A DNA stretch of 64,000 bases, taken from assembly GCA_037349105.1 (NCBI GenBank), contig JAYJMM010000101.1, forward strand, positions 1,798,001 through 1,862,000, written 5' to 3'. Both the position numbers and the translations under genes were made by a program. The notes under the pieces are model-generated. The model saw only the letters and a list, made by a program, of their open reading frames with translations. It was not told where the DNA came from and made no database searches. This document shows positions 23,301 through 36,653 of the stretch, piece after piece; within the stretch, counting starts at the first letter, position 1; each line of letters begins with the position of its first letter. Source of the stretch: Limnomonas spitsbergensis (Eukaryota; Chlorophyta; Chlorophyceae; Chlamydomonadales).

Positions 23301-26300
23301 AATGGGTGAGACCCTGGAATAAAAGGATGCTGGGGCGGAGGTGGGAATGGGTGAGACCCTGGAATAAAAGGATGCTGGGGCGGAGGTGGGAATGGGTGAG
23401 ACCCTGGAATAAAAGGATGCTGGGGCGGAGGTGGGAATGGGTGAGACCCTGGAATAAAAGGATGCTGGGGCGGAGGTGGGAATGGGTGAGACCCTGGAAT
23501 AAAAGGATGCTGGGGCGGAGGTGGGAATGGGTGAGACCCTGGAATAAAAGGATGCTGGGGCGGAGGTGGGAATGGGTGAGACCCTGGAATAAAAGGATGC
23601 TGGGGCGGAGGCGGGAATGGGTGAGACCCTGGAATAAAAGGATGCTGGGGCGGAGGCGGGAATGGGTGAGACCCTGGAATAAAAGGATGCTGGGGCGGAG
23701 GTGGGAATGGGTGAGACCCTGGAATAAAAGGATGCTGGGGCGGAGGTGGGAATGGGTGAGACCCTGGAATAAAAGGATGCTGGGGCGGAGGTGGGAATGG
23801 GTGAGACCCTGGAATAAAAGGATGCTGGGGCGGAGGTGGGAATGGGTGAGACCCTGGAATAAAAGGATGCTGGGGCGGAGGCGGGAATGGGTGAGACCGT
23901 GGAATAAAAGGATGCTGGGGCGGAGGCGGGAATGGGTGAGACCCTGGAATAAAAGGATGCTGGGGCGGAGGTGGGAATGGGTGAGACCCTGGAATAAAAG
24001 GATGCTGGGGCGGAGGTGGGAATGGGTGAGACCGTGGAATAAAAGGATGCTGGGGCGGAGGTGGGAATGGGTGAGACCCTGGAATAAAAGGATGCTGGGG
24101 CGGAGGTGGGAATGGGTGAGACCCTGGAATAAAAGGATGCTGGGGCGGAGGTGGGAATGGGTGAGACCCTGGAATAAAAGGATGCTGGGGCGGAGGTGGG
24201 AATGGGTGAGACCCTGGAATAAAAGGATGCTGGGGCGGAGGTGGGAATGGGTGAGACCCTGGAATAAAAGGATGCTGGGGCGGAGGTGGGAATGGGTGAG
24301 ACCCTGGAATAAAAGGATGCTGGGGCGGAGGTGGGAATGGGTGAGACCGTGGAATAAAAGGATGCTGGGGCGGAGGTGGGAATGGGTGAGACCCTGGAAT
24401 AAAAGGATGCTGGGGCGGAGGCGGGAATGGGTGAGACCCTGGAATAAAAGGATGCTGGGGCGGAGGTGGGAATGGGTGAGACCGTGGAATAAAAGGATGC
24501 TGGGGCGGAGGTGGGAATGGGTGAGACCGTGGAATAAAAGGATGCTGGGGCGGAGGTGGGAATGGGTGAGACCCTGGAATAAAAGGATGCTGGGGCGGAG
24601 GCGGGAATGGGTGAGACCCTGGAATAAAAGGATGCTGGGGCGGAGGTGGGAATGGGTGAGACCGTGGAATAAAAGGATGCTGGGGCGGAGGTGGGAATGG
24701 GTGAGACCCTGGAATAAAAGGATGCTGGGGCGGAGGTGGGAATGGGTGAGACCCTGGAATAAAAGGATGCTGGGGCGGAGGCGGGAATGGGTGAGACCCT
24801 GGAATAAAAGGATGCTGGGGCGGAGGCGGGAATGGGTGAGACCCTGGAATAAAAGGATGCTGGGGCGGAGGCGGGAATGGGTGAGACCCTGGAATAAAAG
24901 GATGCTGGGGCGGAGGTGGGAATGGGTGAGACCGTGGAATAAAAGGATGCTGGGGCGGAGGTGGGAATGGGTGAGACCGTGGAATAAAAGGATGCTGGGG
25001 CGGAGGTGGGAATGGGTGAGACCCTGGAATAAAAGGATGCTGGGGCGGAGGTGGGAATGGGTGAGACCGTGGAATAAAAGGATGCTGGGGCGGAGGTGGG
25101 AATGGGTGAGACCCTGGAATAAAAGGATGCTGGGGCGGAGGTGGGAATGGGTGAGACCCTGGAATAAAAGGATGCTGGGGCGGAGGTGGGAATGGGTGAG
25201 ACCCTGGAATAAAAGGATGCTGAGGCGGAGGTGGGAATGGGTGAGACCCTGGAATAAAAGGATGCTGGGGCGGAGGTGGGAATGGGTGAGACCCTGGAAT
25301 AAAAGGATGCTGGGGCGGAGGTGGGAATGGGTGAGACCCTGGAATAAAAGGATGCTGGGGCGGAGGTGGGAATGGGTGAGACCCTGGAATAAAAGGATGC
25401 TGGGGCGGAGGTGGGAATGGGTGAGACCCTGGAATAAAAGGATGCTGGGGCGGAGGTGGGAATGGGTGAGACCGTGGAATAAAAGGATGCTGGGGCGGAG
25501 GTGGGAATGGGTGAGACCCTGGAATAAAAGGATGCTGGGGCGGAGGTGGGAATGGGTGAGACCCTGGAATAAAAGGATGCTGGGGCGGAGGTGGGAATGG
25601 GTGAGACCCTGGAATAAAAGGATGCTGGGGCGGAGGTGGGAATGGGTGAGACCCTGGAATAAAAGGATGCTGGGGCGGAGGTGGGAATGGGTGAGACCCT
25701 GGAATAAAAGGATGCTGGGGCGGAGGTGGGAATGGGTGAGACCCTGGAATAAAAGGATGCTGGGGCGGAGGTGGGAATGGGTGAGACCGTGGAATAAAAG
25801 GATGCTGGGGCGGAGGCGGGAATGGGTGAGACCCTGGAATAAAAGGATGCTGGGGCGGAGGTGGGAATGGGTGAGACCCTGGAATAAAAGGATGCTGGGG
25901 CGGAGGTGGGAATGGGTGAGACCCTGGAATAAAAGGATGCTGGGGCGGAGGTGGGAATGGGTGAGACCCTGGAATAAAAGGATGCTGGGGCGGAGGTGGG
26001 AATGGGTGAGACCGTGGAATAAAAGGATGCTGGGGCGGAGGCGGGAATGGGTGAGACCCTGGAATAAAAGGATGCTGGGGCGGAGGTGGGAATGGGTGAG
26101 ACCCTGGAATAAAAGGATGCTGGGGCGGAGGTGGGAATGGGTGAGAACCTGGAATAAAAGGATGCTGGGGCGGAGGTGGGAATGGGTGAGACCCTGGAAT
26201 AAAAGGATGCTGGGGCGGAGGTGGGAATGGGTGAGACCCTGGAATAAAAGGATGCTGGGACGGAGGTGGGAATGGGTGAGACCCTGGAATAAAAGGATGC

Positions 26301-29300
26301 TGGGGCGAAGGTGGGAATGGGTGAGACCCTGGAATAAAAGGATGCTGGGGCGGAGGTGGGAATGGGTGAGACCCTGGAATAAAAGGATGCTGGGGCGGAG
26401 GTGGGAATGGGTGAGACCCTGGAATAAAAGGATGCTGGGGCGGAGGTGGGAATGGGTGAGACCGTGGAATAAAAGGATGCTGGGGCGGAGGTGGGAATGG
26501 GTGAGACCCTGGAATAAAAGGATGCTGGGGCGGAGGTGGGAATGGGTGAGACCCTGGAATAAAAGGATGCTGGGGCGGAGGTGGGAATGGGTGAGACCCT
26601 GGAATAAAAGGATGCTGGGGCGGAGGTGGGAATGGGTGAGACCCTGGAATAAAAGGATGCTGGGGCGGAGGTGGGAATGGGTGAGACCCTGGAATAAAAG
26701 GATGCTGGGGCGGAGGTGGGAATGGGTGAGACCGTGGAATAAAAGGATGCTGGGGCGGAGGTGGGAATGGGTGAGACCCTGGAATAAAAGGATGCTGGGG
26801 CGGAGGTGGGAATGGGTGAGACCCTGGAATAAAAGGATGCTGGGGCGGAGGTGGGAATGGGTGAGACCCTGGAATAAAAGGATGCTGGGGCGGAGGTGGG
26901 AATGGGTGAGACCCTGGAATAAAAGGATGCTGGGGCGGAGGTGGGAATGGGTGAGACCGTGGAATAAAAGGATGCTGGGGCGGAGGTGGGAATGGGTGAG
27001 ACCCTGGAATAAAAGGATGCTGGGGCGGAGGCGGGAATGGGTGAGACCGTGGAATAAAAGGATGCTGGGGCGGAGGTGGGAATGGGTGAGACCCTGGAAT
27101 AAAAGGATGCTGGGGCGGAGGTGGGAATGGGTGAGACCCTGGAATAAAAGGATGCTGGGGCGGAGGTGGGAATGGGTGAGACCCTGGAATAAAAGGATGC
27201 TGGGGCGGAGGTGGGAATGGGTGAGACCGTGGAATAAAAGGATGCTGGGGCGGAGGTGGGAATGGGTGAGACCCTGGAATAAAAGGATGCTGGGGCGGAG
27301 GTGGGAATGGGTGAGACCCTGGAATAAAAGGATGCTGGGGCGGAGGTGGGAATGGGTGAGACCGTGGAATAAAAGGATGCTGGGGCGGAGGCGGGAATGG
27401 GTGAGACCCTGGAATAAAAGGATGCTGGGGCGGAGGTGGGAATGGGTGAGACCCTGGAATAAAAGGATGCTAGGGCGGAGGTGGGAATGGGTGAGACCCT
27501 GGAATAAAAGGATGCTGGGGCGGAGGTGGGAATGGGTGAGACCGTGGAATAAAAGGATGCTGGGGCGGAGGTGGGAATGGGTGAGACCCTGGAATAAAAG
27601 GATGCTGGGGCGGAGGTGGGAATGGGTGAGACCCTGGAATAAAAGGATGCTGGGGCGGAGGTGGGAATGGGTGAGACCCTGGAATAAAAGGATGCTGGGG
27701 CGGAGGTGGGAATGGGTGAGACCCTGGAATAAAAGGATGCTGGGGCGGAGGTGGGAATGGGTGAGACCCTGGAATAAAAGGATGCTGGGGCGGAGGTGGG
27801 AATGGGTGAGACCCTGGAATAAAAGGATGCTGGGGCGGAGGTGGGAATGGGTGAGACCCTGGAATAAAAGGATGCTGGGGCGGAGGTGGGAATGGGTGAG
27901 ACCGTGGAATAAAAGGATGCTGGGGCGGAGGTGGGAATGGGTGAGACCCTGGAATAAAAGGATGCTGGGGCGGAGGCGGGAATGGGTGAGACCGTGGAAT
28001 AAAAGGATGCTGGGGCGGAGGTGGGAATGGGTGAGACCCTGGAATAAAAGGATGCTGGGGCGGAGGTGGGAATGGGTGAGACCGTGGAATAAAAGGATGC
28101 TGGGGCGGAGGTGGGAATGGGTGAGACCCTGGAATAAAAGGATGCTGGGGCGGAGGTGGGAATGGGTGAGACCCTGGAATAAAAGGATGCTGGGGCGGAG
28201 GTGGGAATGGGTGAGACCCTGGAATAAAAGGATGCTGGGGCGGAGGTGGGAATGGGTGAGACCCTGGAATAAAAGGATGCTGGGGCGGAGGTGGGAATGG
28301 GTGAGACCCTGGAATAAAAGGATGCTGGGGCGGAGGTGGGAATGGGTGAGACCCTGGAATAAAAGGATGCTGGGGCGGAGGTGGGAATGGGTGAGACCCT
28401 GGAATAAAAGGATGCTGGGGCGGAGGTGGGAATGGGTGAGACCGTGGAATAAAAGGATGCTGGGGCGGAGGTGGGAATGGGTGAGACCCTGGAATAAAAG
28501 GATGCTGGGGCGGAGGCGGGAATGGGTGAGACCGTGGAATAAAAGGATGCTGGGGCGGAGGCGGGAATGGGTGAGACCCTGGAATAAAAGGATGCTGGGG
28601 CGGAGGTGGGAATGGGTGAGACCCTGGAATAAAAGGATGCTGGGGCGGAGGTGGGAATGGGTGAGACCGTGGAATAAAAGGATGCTGGGGCGGAGGTGGG
28701 AATGGGTGAGACCCTGGAATAAAAGGATGCTGGGGCGGAGGTGGGAATGGGTGAGACCGTGGAATAAAAGGATGCTGGGGCGGAGGTGGGAATGGGTGAG
28801 ACCGTGGAATAAAAGGATGCTGGGGCGGAGGTGGGAATGGGTGAGACCCTGGAATAAAAGGATGCTGGGGCGGAGGTGGGAATGGGTGAGACCCTGGAAT
28901 AAAAGGATGCTGGGGCGGAGGTGGGAATGGGTGAGACCGTGGAATAAAAGGATGCTGGGGCGGAGGTGGGAATGGGTGAGACCCTGGAATAAAAGGATGC
29001 TGGGGCGGAGGTGGGAATGGGTGAGACCCTGGAATAAAAGGATGCTGGGGCGGAGGTGGGAATGGGTGAGACCCTGGAATAAAAGGATGCTGGGGCGGAG
29101 GTGGGAATGGGTGAGACCCTGGAATAAAAGGATGCTGGGGCGGAGGTGGGAATGGGTGAGACCGTGGAATAAAAGGATGCTGGGGCGGAGGTGGGAATGG
29201 GTGAGACCCTGGAATAAAAGGATGCTGGGGCGGAGGCGGGAATGGGTGAGACCGTGGAATAAAAGGATGCTGGGGCGGAGGCGGGAATGGGTGAGACCCT

Positions 29301-31368
29301 GGAATAAAAGGATGCTGGGGCGGAGGCGGGAATGGGTGAGACCCTGGAATAAAAGGATGCTGGGGCGGAGGCGGGAATGGGTGAGACCCTGGAATAAAAG
29401 GATGCTGGGGCGGAGGTGGGAATGGGTGAGACCGTGGAATAAAAGGATGCTGGGGCGGAGGTGGGAATGGGTGAGACCCTGGAATAAAAGGATGCTGGGG
29501 CGGAGGTGGGAATGGGTGAGACCCTGGAATAAAAGGATGCTGGGGCGGAGGTGGGAATGGGTGAGACCCTGGAATAAAAGGATGCTGGGGCGGAGGTGGG
29601 AATGGGTGAGACCCTGGAATAAAAGGATGCTGGGGCGGAGGTGGGAATGGGTGAGACCCTGGAATAAAAGGATGCTGGGGCGGAGGTGGGAATGGGTGAG
29701 ACCCTGGAATAAAAGGATGCTGGGGCGGAGGTGGGAATGGGTGAGACCGTGGAATAAAAGGATGCTGGGGCGGAGGTGGGAATGGGTGAGACCCTGGAAT
29801 AAAAGGATGCTGGGGCGGAGGTGGGAATGGGTGAGACCCTGGAATAAAAGGATGCTGGGGCGGAGGTGGGAATGGGTGAGACCGTGGAATAAAAGGATGC
29901 TGGGGCGGAGGTGGGAATGGGTGAGACCCTGGAATAAAAGGATGCTGGGGCGGAGGTGGGAATGGGTGAGACCCTGGAATAAAAGGATGCTGGGGCGGAG
30001 GTGGGAATGGGTGAGACCCTGGAATAAAAGGATGCTGGGGCGGAGGTGGGAATGGGTGAGACCGTGGAATAAAAGGATGCTGGGGCGGAGGTGGGAATGG
30101 GTGAGACCGTGGAATAAAAGGATGCTGGGGCGGAGGTGGGAATGGGTGAGACCCTGGAATAAAAGGATGCTGGGGCGGAGGTGGGAATGGGTGAGACCGT
30201 GGAATAAAAGGATGCTGGGGCGGAGGTGGGAATGGGTGAGACCGTGGAATAAAAGGATGCTGGGGCGGAGGTGGGAATGGGTGAGACCCTGGAATAAAAG
30301 GATGCTGGGGCGGAGGTGGGAATGGGTGAGACCGTGGAATAAAAGGATGCTGGGGCGGAGGTGGGAATGGGTGAGACCCTGGAATAAAAGGATGCTGGGG
30401 CGGAGGTGGGAATGGGTGAGACCCTGGAATAAAAGGATGCTGGGGCGGAGGTGGGAATGGGTGAGACCCTGGAATAAAAGGATGCTGGGGCGGAGGTGGG
30501 AATGGGTGAGACCGTGGAATAAAAGGATGCTGGGGCGGAGGTGGGAATGGGTGAGACCGTGGAATAAAAGGATGCTGGGGCGGAGGTGGGAATGGGTGAG
30601 ACCCTGGAATAAAAGGATGCTGGGGCGGAGGTGGGAATGGGTGAGACCGTGGAATAAAAGGATGCTGGGGCGGAGGTGGGAATGGGTGAGACCCTGGAAT
30701 AAAAGGATGCTGGGGCGGAGGTGGGAATGGGTGAGACCGTGGAATAAAAGGATGCTGGGGCGGAGGTGGGAATGGGTGAGACCCTGGAATAAAAGGATGC
30801 TGGGGCGGAGGTGGGAATGGGTGAGACCCTGGAATAAAAGGATGCTGGGGCGGAGGTGGGAATGGGTGAGACCGTGGAATAAAAGGATGCTGGGGCGGAG
30901 GTGGGAATGGGTGAGACCCTGGAATAAAAGGATGCTGGGGCGGAGGCGGGAATGGGTGAGACCCTGGAATAAAAGGATGCTGGGGCGGAGGTGGGAATGG
31001 GTGAGACCCTGGAATAAAAGGATGCTGGGGCGGAGGTGGGAATGGGTGAGACCCTGGAATAAAAGGATGCTGGGGCGGAGGTGGGAATGGGTGAGACCCT
31101 GGAATAAAAGGATGCTGGGGCGGAGGTGGGAATGGGTGAGACCGTGGAATAAAAGGATGCTGGGGCGGAGGCGGGAATGGGTGAGACCCTGGAATAAGAG
31201 GATGCTGGGGCGGAGGTGGGAATGGGTGAGACCCTGGAATAAAAGGATGCTGGGGCGGAGGTGGGAATGGGTGAGACCCTGGAATAAAAGGATGCTGGGG
31301 CGGAGGCGGGAATGGGTGAGACCCTGGAATAAAAGGATGCTGGGGCGGAGGTGGGAATAGGTGAGACC
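23301..31368. repeat. 8.1-kb minisatellite, about 179 copies of a 45-bp unit
   Basis: Unit begins AATGGGTGAGACCCTGGAAT, continues AAAAGGATGCTGGGGCGGAG and ends GTGGG. The register never slips across 8 kb, so no indel has become fixed. Most variation is at two positions: T/C in GAGGTGGG/GAGGCGGG and C/G in GACCCTGG/GACCGTGG. A handful of singletons exist, e.g. near 25220, 26150, 26260, 26307, 27470 and 31197. The period is a multiple of three and three frames are stop-free, giving overlapping ORFs of about 2,700 codons on both strands. These are not evidence of a gene. Each unit has a donor-like GGGTGAGA on the plus strand. Confidence 0.97.
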
Positions 31369-32596
31369 AGCCTTAGTGACTTCAGAAGGACTTCCATCCA
31401 CCCCCTGATCTCCTGTTCAAACCTAGTGCCAAGGGTGACCGTGAACAGGATGCCTCTTGCCTGCAATCGGCCAAGTTTGCAACTCAGCCATGGCAGCGCA
31501 ATCCGGCTCAGCCTGTGCCATATTGCACCGTATCGTGCCGCGTCCTGCTACTTTGTCAGCACAATTCCTTTAATATGTGCCGTATCTTTCAGTATCAGCA
31601 CTAAACCCTAAACCCTAAATCCCTTAACCCCTAAACCCTAAACTAGCCTGATCATGCCACCACGAACCTTGCAGCCACCAATGGTTTGGTAGAGCCCCAG
31701 ACCGGCCCGGACTTATTTAAAGCCTAGAGGAGGCAGCTGGCCACACATGACAGGATCGGCCAGATGCCCGGATGTAACATGAATGTCGCTGAACTATGCT
31801 ACCGTGCTGTGAAGTGTGAACTCACCTCGAACCTGAAGAGGAAGCTGGATTTCGATGTATTAGAGAGGCTTGTGCCAGGCGATACTTGGATCGTCCAAGA
31901 ACATGATGCACCTGATGTCTTGGGCTTGGGGGTGACGGGCCATGCTGGGAGGGGGAGGAGACGAATTTTGCCTTCTGATCGGCAATGGGAGAGTGGGAGC
32001 AGGGGCGAGGCCGGGGAGGAGGATTTGGACAACCGTGGTGGTATGTGCAGTTGTGCAAGGTCATCTTTGAATCGTCCTGAGGCATGGTGCAGCAGATGTT
32101 TACCCTTCACAACTACAAGGGGCGAGATATGTGGCACCACAAGGAGCAAGAGATGTGGCACTAGAAGGAGCAAGAATGTGGCACCCTCTATGCTAGTACA
32201 AGGGGCAAGAGATGTGGCACACACTCGATGGTGCTGCAAGTGTTGAATTCACAGCATGCATCTACAGCCCTGCCTGTCCTTTTTGTGCTGCATGACCTCG
32301 CAGTCAAAGGCAGGGACCAGGACAAGGAGGGGGTATTCATGCGGTCTGTTGGCTGGCCGCATGAAACGGTGTTTACACGGGAACTTCGTCATTTACCTTC
32401 GCACAGTCATTGACACAGCGCAGCTCTTAGCCGCGACAGCCTGGCCTGTGCGCTATCACTCTGGCTGGTCCCCCACAATTTTTAGGCTGGGTGCATAATT
32501 AACAAGAGGGCATTCATGAGGACTGTTGGCTGTTCGATCGCTGCGTCCATGAACATCGCTACACTGGAGGCGGGGCTGCATTCTACAATGGTGCAG
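31369..32596. other. Spacer with CCCTAAA-like tract and short repeats; no gene supported
   Basis: 31600-31645 contains several CCCTAAA/CCTTAACC words, an interstitial telomere-like tract of mixed 7-8-mers. 32108-32222 has four decayed copies of a roughly 30-bp unit around ACAAGGGGCAAGAGATGTGG. 31860-31930 and 32050-32110 also resemble each other. Small ORFs (e.g. 31764-32246) look like repeat by-products. Confidence 0.5.
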
Positions 32597-33337
32597 AAGA
32601 TCGGGGATCAGGGATCGGGGATCAGGGATCAGGGATCAGGGATCAGGGATCAGGGATCAGGGATCAGGGATCAGGGATCAGGGATCAGGGATCAGGGATC
32701 AGGGATCAGGGATCAGGGATCAGGGATCAGGGATCAGGGATCAGGGATCAGGGATCAGGGATCAGGGATCAGGGATCAGGGATCAGGGATCGGGGATCGG
32801 GGATCAGGGATCAGGGATCAGGGATCAGGGATCAGGGATCAGGGATCAGGGATCAGGGATCAGGGATCAGGGATCAGGGATCAGGGATCAGGGATCAGGG
32901 ATCAGGGATCAGGGATCAGGGATCAGGGATCAGGGATCAGGGATCAGGGATCAGGGATCAGGGATCAGGGATCAGGGATCAGGGATCAGGGATCAGGGAT
33001 CAGGGATCAGGGATCAGGGATCAGGGATCAGGGATCAGGGATCAGGGATCAGGGATCAGGGATCAGGGATCAGGGATCAGGGATCAGGGATCAGGGATCA
33101 GGGATCAGGGATCAGGGATCAGGGATCAGGGATCAGGGATCAGGGATCAGGGATCAGGGATCAGGGATCAGGGATCAGGGATCAGGGATCAGGGATCAGG
33201 GATCAGGGATCAGGGATCAGGGATCAGGGATCAGGGATCAGGGATCAGGGATCAGGGATCAGGGATCAGGGATCAGGGATCAGGGATCAGGGATCAGGGA
33301 TCAGGGATCAGGGATCAGGGATCAGGGATCAGGGATT
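32597..33337. repeat. Heptanucleotide array (GGGATCA)n, about 105 copies
   Basis: Near-perfect 7-bp repeat; the only changes are GATCGGG variants at its start and near 32789-32803. Because seven is not a multiple of three, the frames cycle through a seven-residue peptide (GIRDQGS), which explains a 287-codon ORF that should not be annotated as a gene. Confidence 0.96.
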
Positions 33338-35068
33338 GATGAGCCTGTCCAAGTGATATATGAGAATTTTGAATTCTAGCCTTTGCACCAGCTGTGATAG
33401 CACAAGCGTCCTCCATAGCCTGGGTGGACAGATGACTATGACACTGTCCATCCGGACAGTGGTTTTTCACATGGTCGCACTATACGGCATGATACGGCAT
33501 GTGATACGGCACATGCTCATCTGGATTATACTGCCGAGTTAGCACGACACGGCATGACACAGCACAGGCTCATCTGGATTATACTGCCGAGTTAGCACGA
33601 CACGGCATGACACAGCACAGGCTCATCTGGATTATACTGCCAAGTTAGCACGACACGGCATAATACGGCACAGGTTCAGCCAGATTGTGATACCATAGAT
33701 TTGATTTGCTTTCGTGGGTACCCGTATGGTAGGCGGAAACAGCTAACCACATAGGGTAGGCACTCCGGGGTTGAATGCCCCCCCACTCGGCTTATTCCCA
33801 GAGCCCCAGGCAGGTACTCACATATGCGCAGCTCAGCCCATGAAATCAGCATCATGGAGAATGTACGCATGTCTGGGTGAAGGAGGAAAGGGGGAGCAGC
33901 ATGGGAGGGGAGACTGGGAGAGGTGCATATTTCTGTGGAGGTTCATCAGCATCCTCCTAAAAAACGCAGGAAGGAGTGCTCTGGAATGGAATGGAATGCA
34001 TCGCCGTGTGGTTCTGCCTTGGCAAGCCAGCAGAACTAAGGCCAGCGAATGAACGAAGGCTCCAATTCATGCTCATGCCTGAATCTGCTGCTGCAGGGCC
34101 TGGAGCCTTCATGCGGGGCCAGGTTCAGGCTTTGTCAGACAGGTGCGGCTGGGGTGGTCATCGGGTTATGTTAAAGGCTACACTTTTGGTAAGTACTTGG
34201 AAATGCTGTAGCAGAGCCCTTTACTCGAGGCCGTTGAAGGTGGAGTGGCAGATAGCCTGTATGTAGTGCGTTAAGACTTCTGGTACACTACAGGATTTCA
34301 TGGCATGGGGTTTCATTGCGCTTACATATTTCTTTGCAGCGATTCAGCATCACTACAGTGGCCCTGAAGCTATTGTCTGACCCATTACCAACAGGGCTTG
34401 GTGGATCCATCAGGAAGTCCGGACTGAATGCAGTTCACGCTTCGACAGGTTGGGTGGGTCGTTGTAAGGATGCAGTGCATATGTGCATTGAATCGCTGTG
34501 TGGTTCAGCCAGTGAGGGCAGCTGCTTATCGACACAGTATCCGCTGCTGACACAGTCGTGCAGTATTCCTCATGGCACACGATGACACGACGTTACATGC
34601 ACATGCATGGCCCCCACGTCGGCTACCGGTAGTTGAGTTGGTTGAGAATTGAGATGTTTGGAGATTTCAACGATCAGGCAAGGCGCATCTGGGGCAGAGC
34701 GCCAGAATATCGTGGCCACGTCGCACCATGTGCGAATGTGCGATACTGCACGATCGAATCGGCATGAAGCTATGGTGTGTATGCATCAGCCCTACGGCTT
34801 AAAACACTTTACAAAATGCTCCGTCTCACCTAAAATTTGCCACAGCTCGCCTGTGCTGTTGTCGCGAGCGCGGGCGTTCGGCAAACCCAACCGACACAAC
34901 CAACGGTAATGAAACAGTGACGAGGAAGTTTTCGCCCACGGGGCGTAACTAAAGAAATGTGACATTTGCGGGTTTCCCTCTCTTCGCATGCACGATACTC
35001 CCCAGGGGCACGACGCCATGATTGCTTATCGACCCCCTCCATTCCCCACTGCAACAGTGATTTATGCA
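33338..35068. other. Intergenic region with a three-copy 53-bp repeat; no gene supported
   Basis: Around 33495-33665 a 53-bp unit (CAGGCTCATCTGGATTATAC, then TGCCGAGTTAGCACGACACG) is repeated three times with few changes, flanked by decayed ATACGGCA words. The rest shows no domain, RNA gene or clear splice-linked ORF. Confidence 0.55.
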
Positions 35069-36275
35069 ACTAGCCGGCGAACGTAGGCCACGCCCGTTTA
35101 TTTTGTTCACGACCCTGTAGTTGCGGTGTATGTGGCTGCGGGCCTGTGGGGGCTAACGCTCGCACCCTATCACATAACGACCGTCAATCAACGGGCGTGT
35201 TTGTCACCAGCGATTTTCATTTCGGCGAACCCTGCTTTCGCCAAACCCCCTGCGCCAGACCCCGAAAACCCCCTCCGTACGGCGGTGCAAAAGCTTTACT
35301 GACGACGTTCGTAAGTAGGATGCCGAACGTACGCAAGACAAACAAAGAAGGAACTGTCAAGAAGAGAGACAAGTTCGGCTGGCAAAAAAAGTGTGATGCC
35401 ACGTATCCCTCCAACACAGGCCAATCCTGACGCGATGATTGCCTCGGGGATGCAGTTAACCCTATAAGTGCTAAACCGTCCTCCGCCAAACCCTGAAAGC
35501 CCTCCTCAAAATCTGGAGCACTTGGGCTACTGACGACGTTCGTAACTAGCCGGCGTACGTAGGCTACGCCCTTTTTTTGTTACGACCCTGTAGCTGCGGT
35601 GTATGTGGCCGTTGGCCGGTGGGCTAACGCTCGCACCCTTTCACATAACGACCGTCAATCAACGGGTGTACCGTGGTCACCTAGGTCACCAGCAATTTTC
35701 ATTTCGGCCAACCCTGCTTTCGCCAAACCCACTGCGCCAGACCCCGAAAACCCCCTCCAACCAAACCCCGAAAAACCCCTTCGTACGGCGGTGCAAAAGC
35801 TTTATTACTGACGACGTTCGTAACTAGCCGGCGAACGTAGGCTACGCCCGTTTTTTTGTTCATGATCCTGTAGTTGCGGTGTATGTGGCCGTCAGCCTGT
35901 GGGCTAACGCTCGCACCCTTTCACACAACGGCTGTCAATCAACGGGCGTACCCTGGTCACCAGCAATTTTTAATTTCGGCTAGTTGGCGAACGTAGGCTA
36001 CATACCCCCGTTTTTTTCCATGATCCTGTAGTTGCGGCAGGGTTTGCGGTGTATCTGGATGCAGTGGATGTTGGCCTGTTGGCTAATGCTCGCACCCTTT
36101 CACATAACGGCCGTCAATCAACGGGCGGGCAAATTGGTCACCAGCGATTTTTATTTCGAAAAACCCTGCTTTCGCCAAACCCCCTGTGACAGGCCCCGAA
36201 AAAATCCTTCAACCAAACCCCGAAAACCCCCTTCGTACGGCGGTAACGGCGGTGCAAAAGCTTTACTGACGACGT
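35069..36275. repeat. Degenerate long tandem repeat (four partial units)
   Basis: Units start near 35069, 35543, 35822 and 35978 with AACTAGCCGGCGAACGTAGG or a variant. They continue through CCTGTAGTTGCGGTGTATGT, GGCTAACGCTCGCACCC, ACGACCGTCAATCAACGGG and TTTCGCCAAACCCCCTGCGC, ending TTTACTGACGACGTTCGTAA. Lengths vary (about 155-470 bp) through internal deletions and insertions. The left breakpoint of the 4.7-kb ELIP duplication lies at the CTTTACTGACGACGTTC word at the end of the last unit. Confidence 0.85.
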
Positions 36276-36555
36276 TCATAAATATTTGAATATGTGATAT
36301 CTTGCTGATCAGCATCGAATCGCCCTCCCAACTTCTCATGTTAGGACTTGATAATTGACAAGGTGTGAGATTGACCGCCCAACCCTAAAAGCTGAGAAGC
36401 GAACACAAAAAGCAGCCCGGTGCACACTCATGTGGCCCTCGTCGTCAGCTGAGAAAAGGCGATCCGGAAACAGGAAAGGCACACGACCAAAAGCACTTAC
36501 ACGGCCGCAATAACTCGTCGGTTGCCCGACAGAATACCAGTGGAAACAGCACCTT

Positions 36556-36653
36556 ATAGGCGATTCACACCCGGGGTTCGACGGGAAATGCAGGTCACAT
36601 ACGCGACGAACCCCGTGGTTCGTCGCCAAAAAGCTCTGGTGTGAATCGCCTAT
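36556..36653. mobile_element. 98-bp snap-back inverted-repeat element (MITE-like)
   Basis: Perfect 16-bp terminal inverted repeats, ATAGGCGATTCACACC and GGTGTGAATCGCCTAT, enclose a second inverted repeat, GCGACGAACC...GGTTCGTCGC (36603-36626). The whole 98 bp can fold into a nested hairpin. Target-site duplication is unclear. It is about 350 bp upstream of ELIP gene B and a copy lies upstream of gene C. Confidence 0.6.

Noticed and set aside
23196..31466. Overlapping ORFs of about 2,700 codons on both strands (15-residue repeat proteins)
   Set aside because: The 45-bp unit is a multiple of three and lacks stops in three frames, so long ORFs are automatic. No start context, non-repeat domain or splice-linked exons support a protein.
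31600..31645. True telomere
   Set aside because: Only a short run of mixed CCCTAAA-like words inside the contig with sequence on both sides; interstitial and degenerate.
32516..33379. 287-codon ORF with GIRDQGS repeats
   Set aside because: A pure 7-bp repeat cycles through three frames without a stop; the ORF reflects the repeat only.
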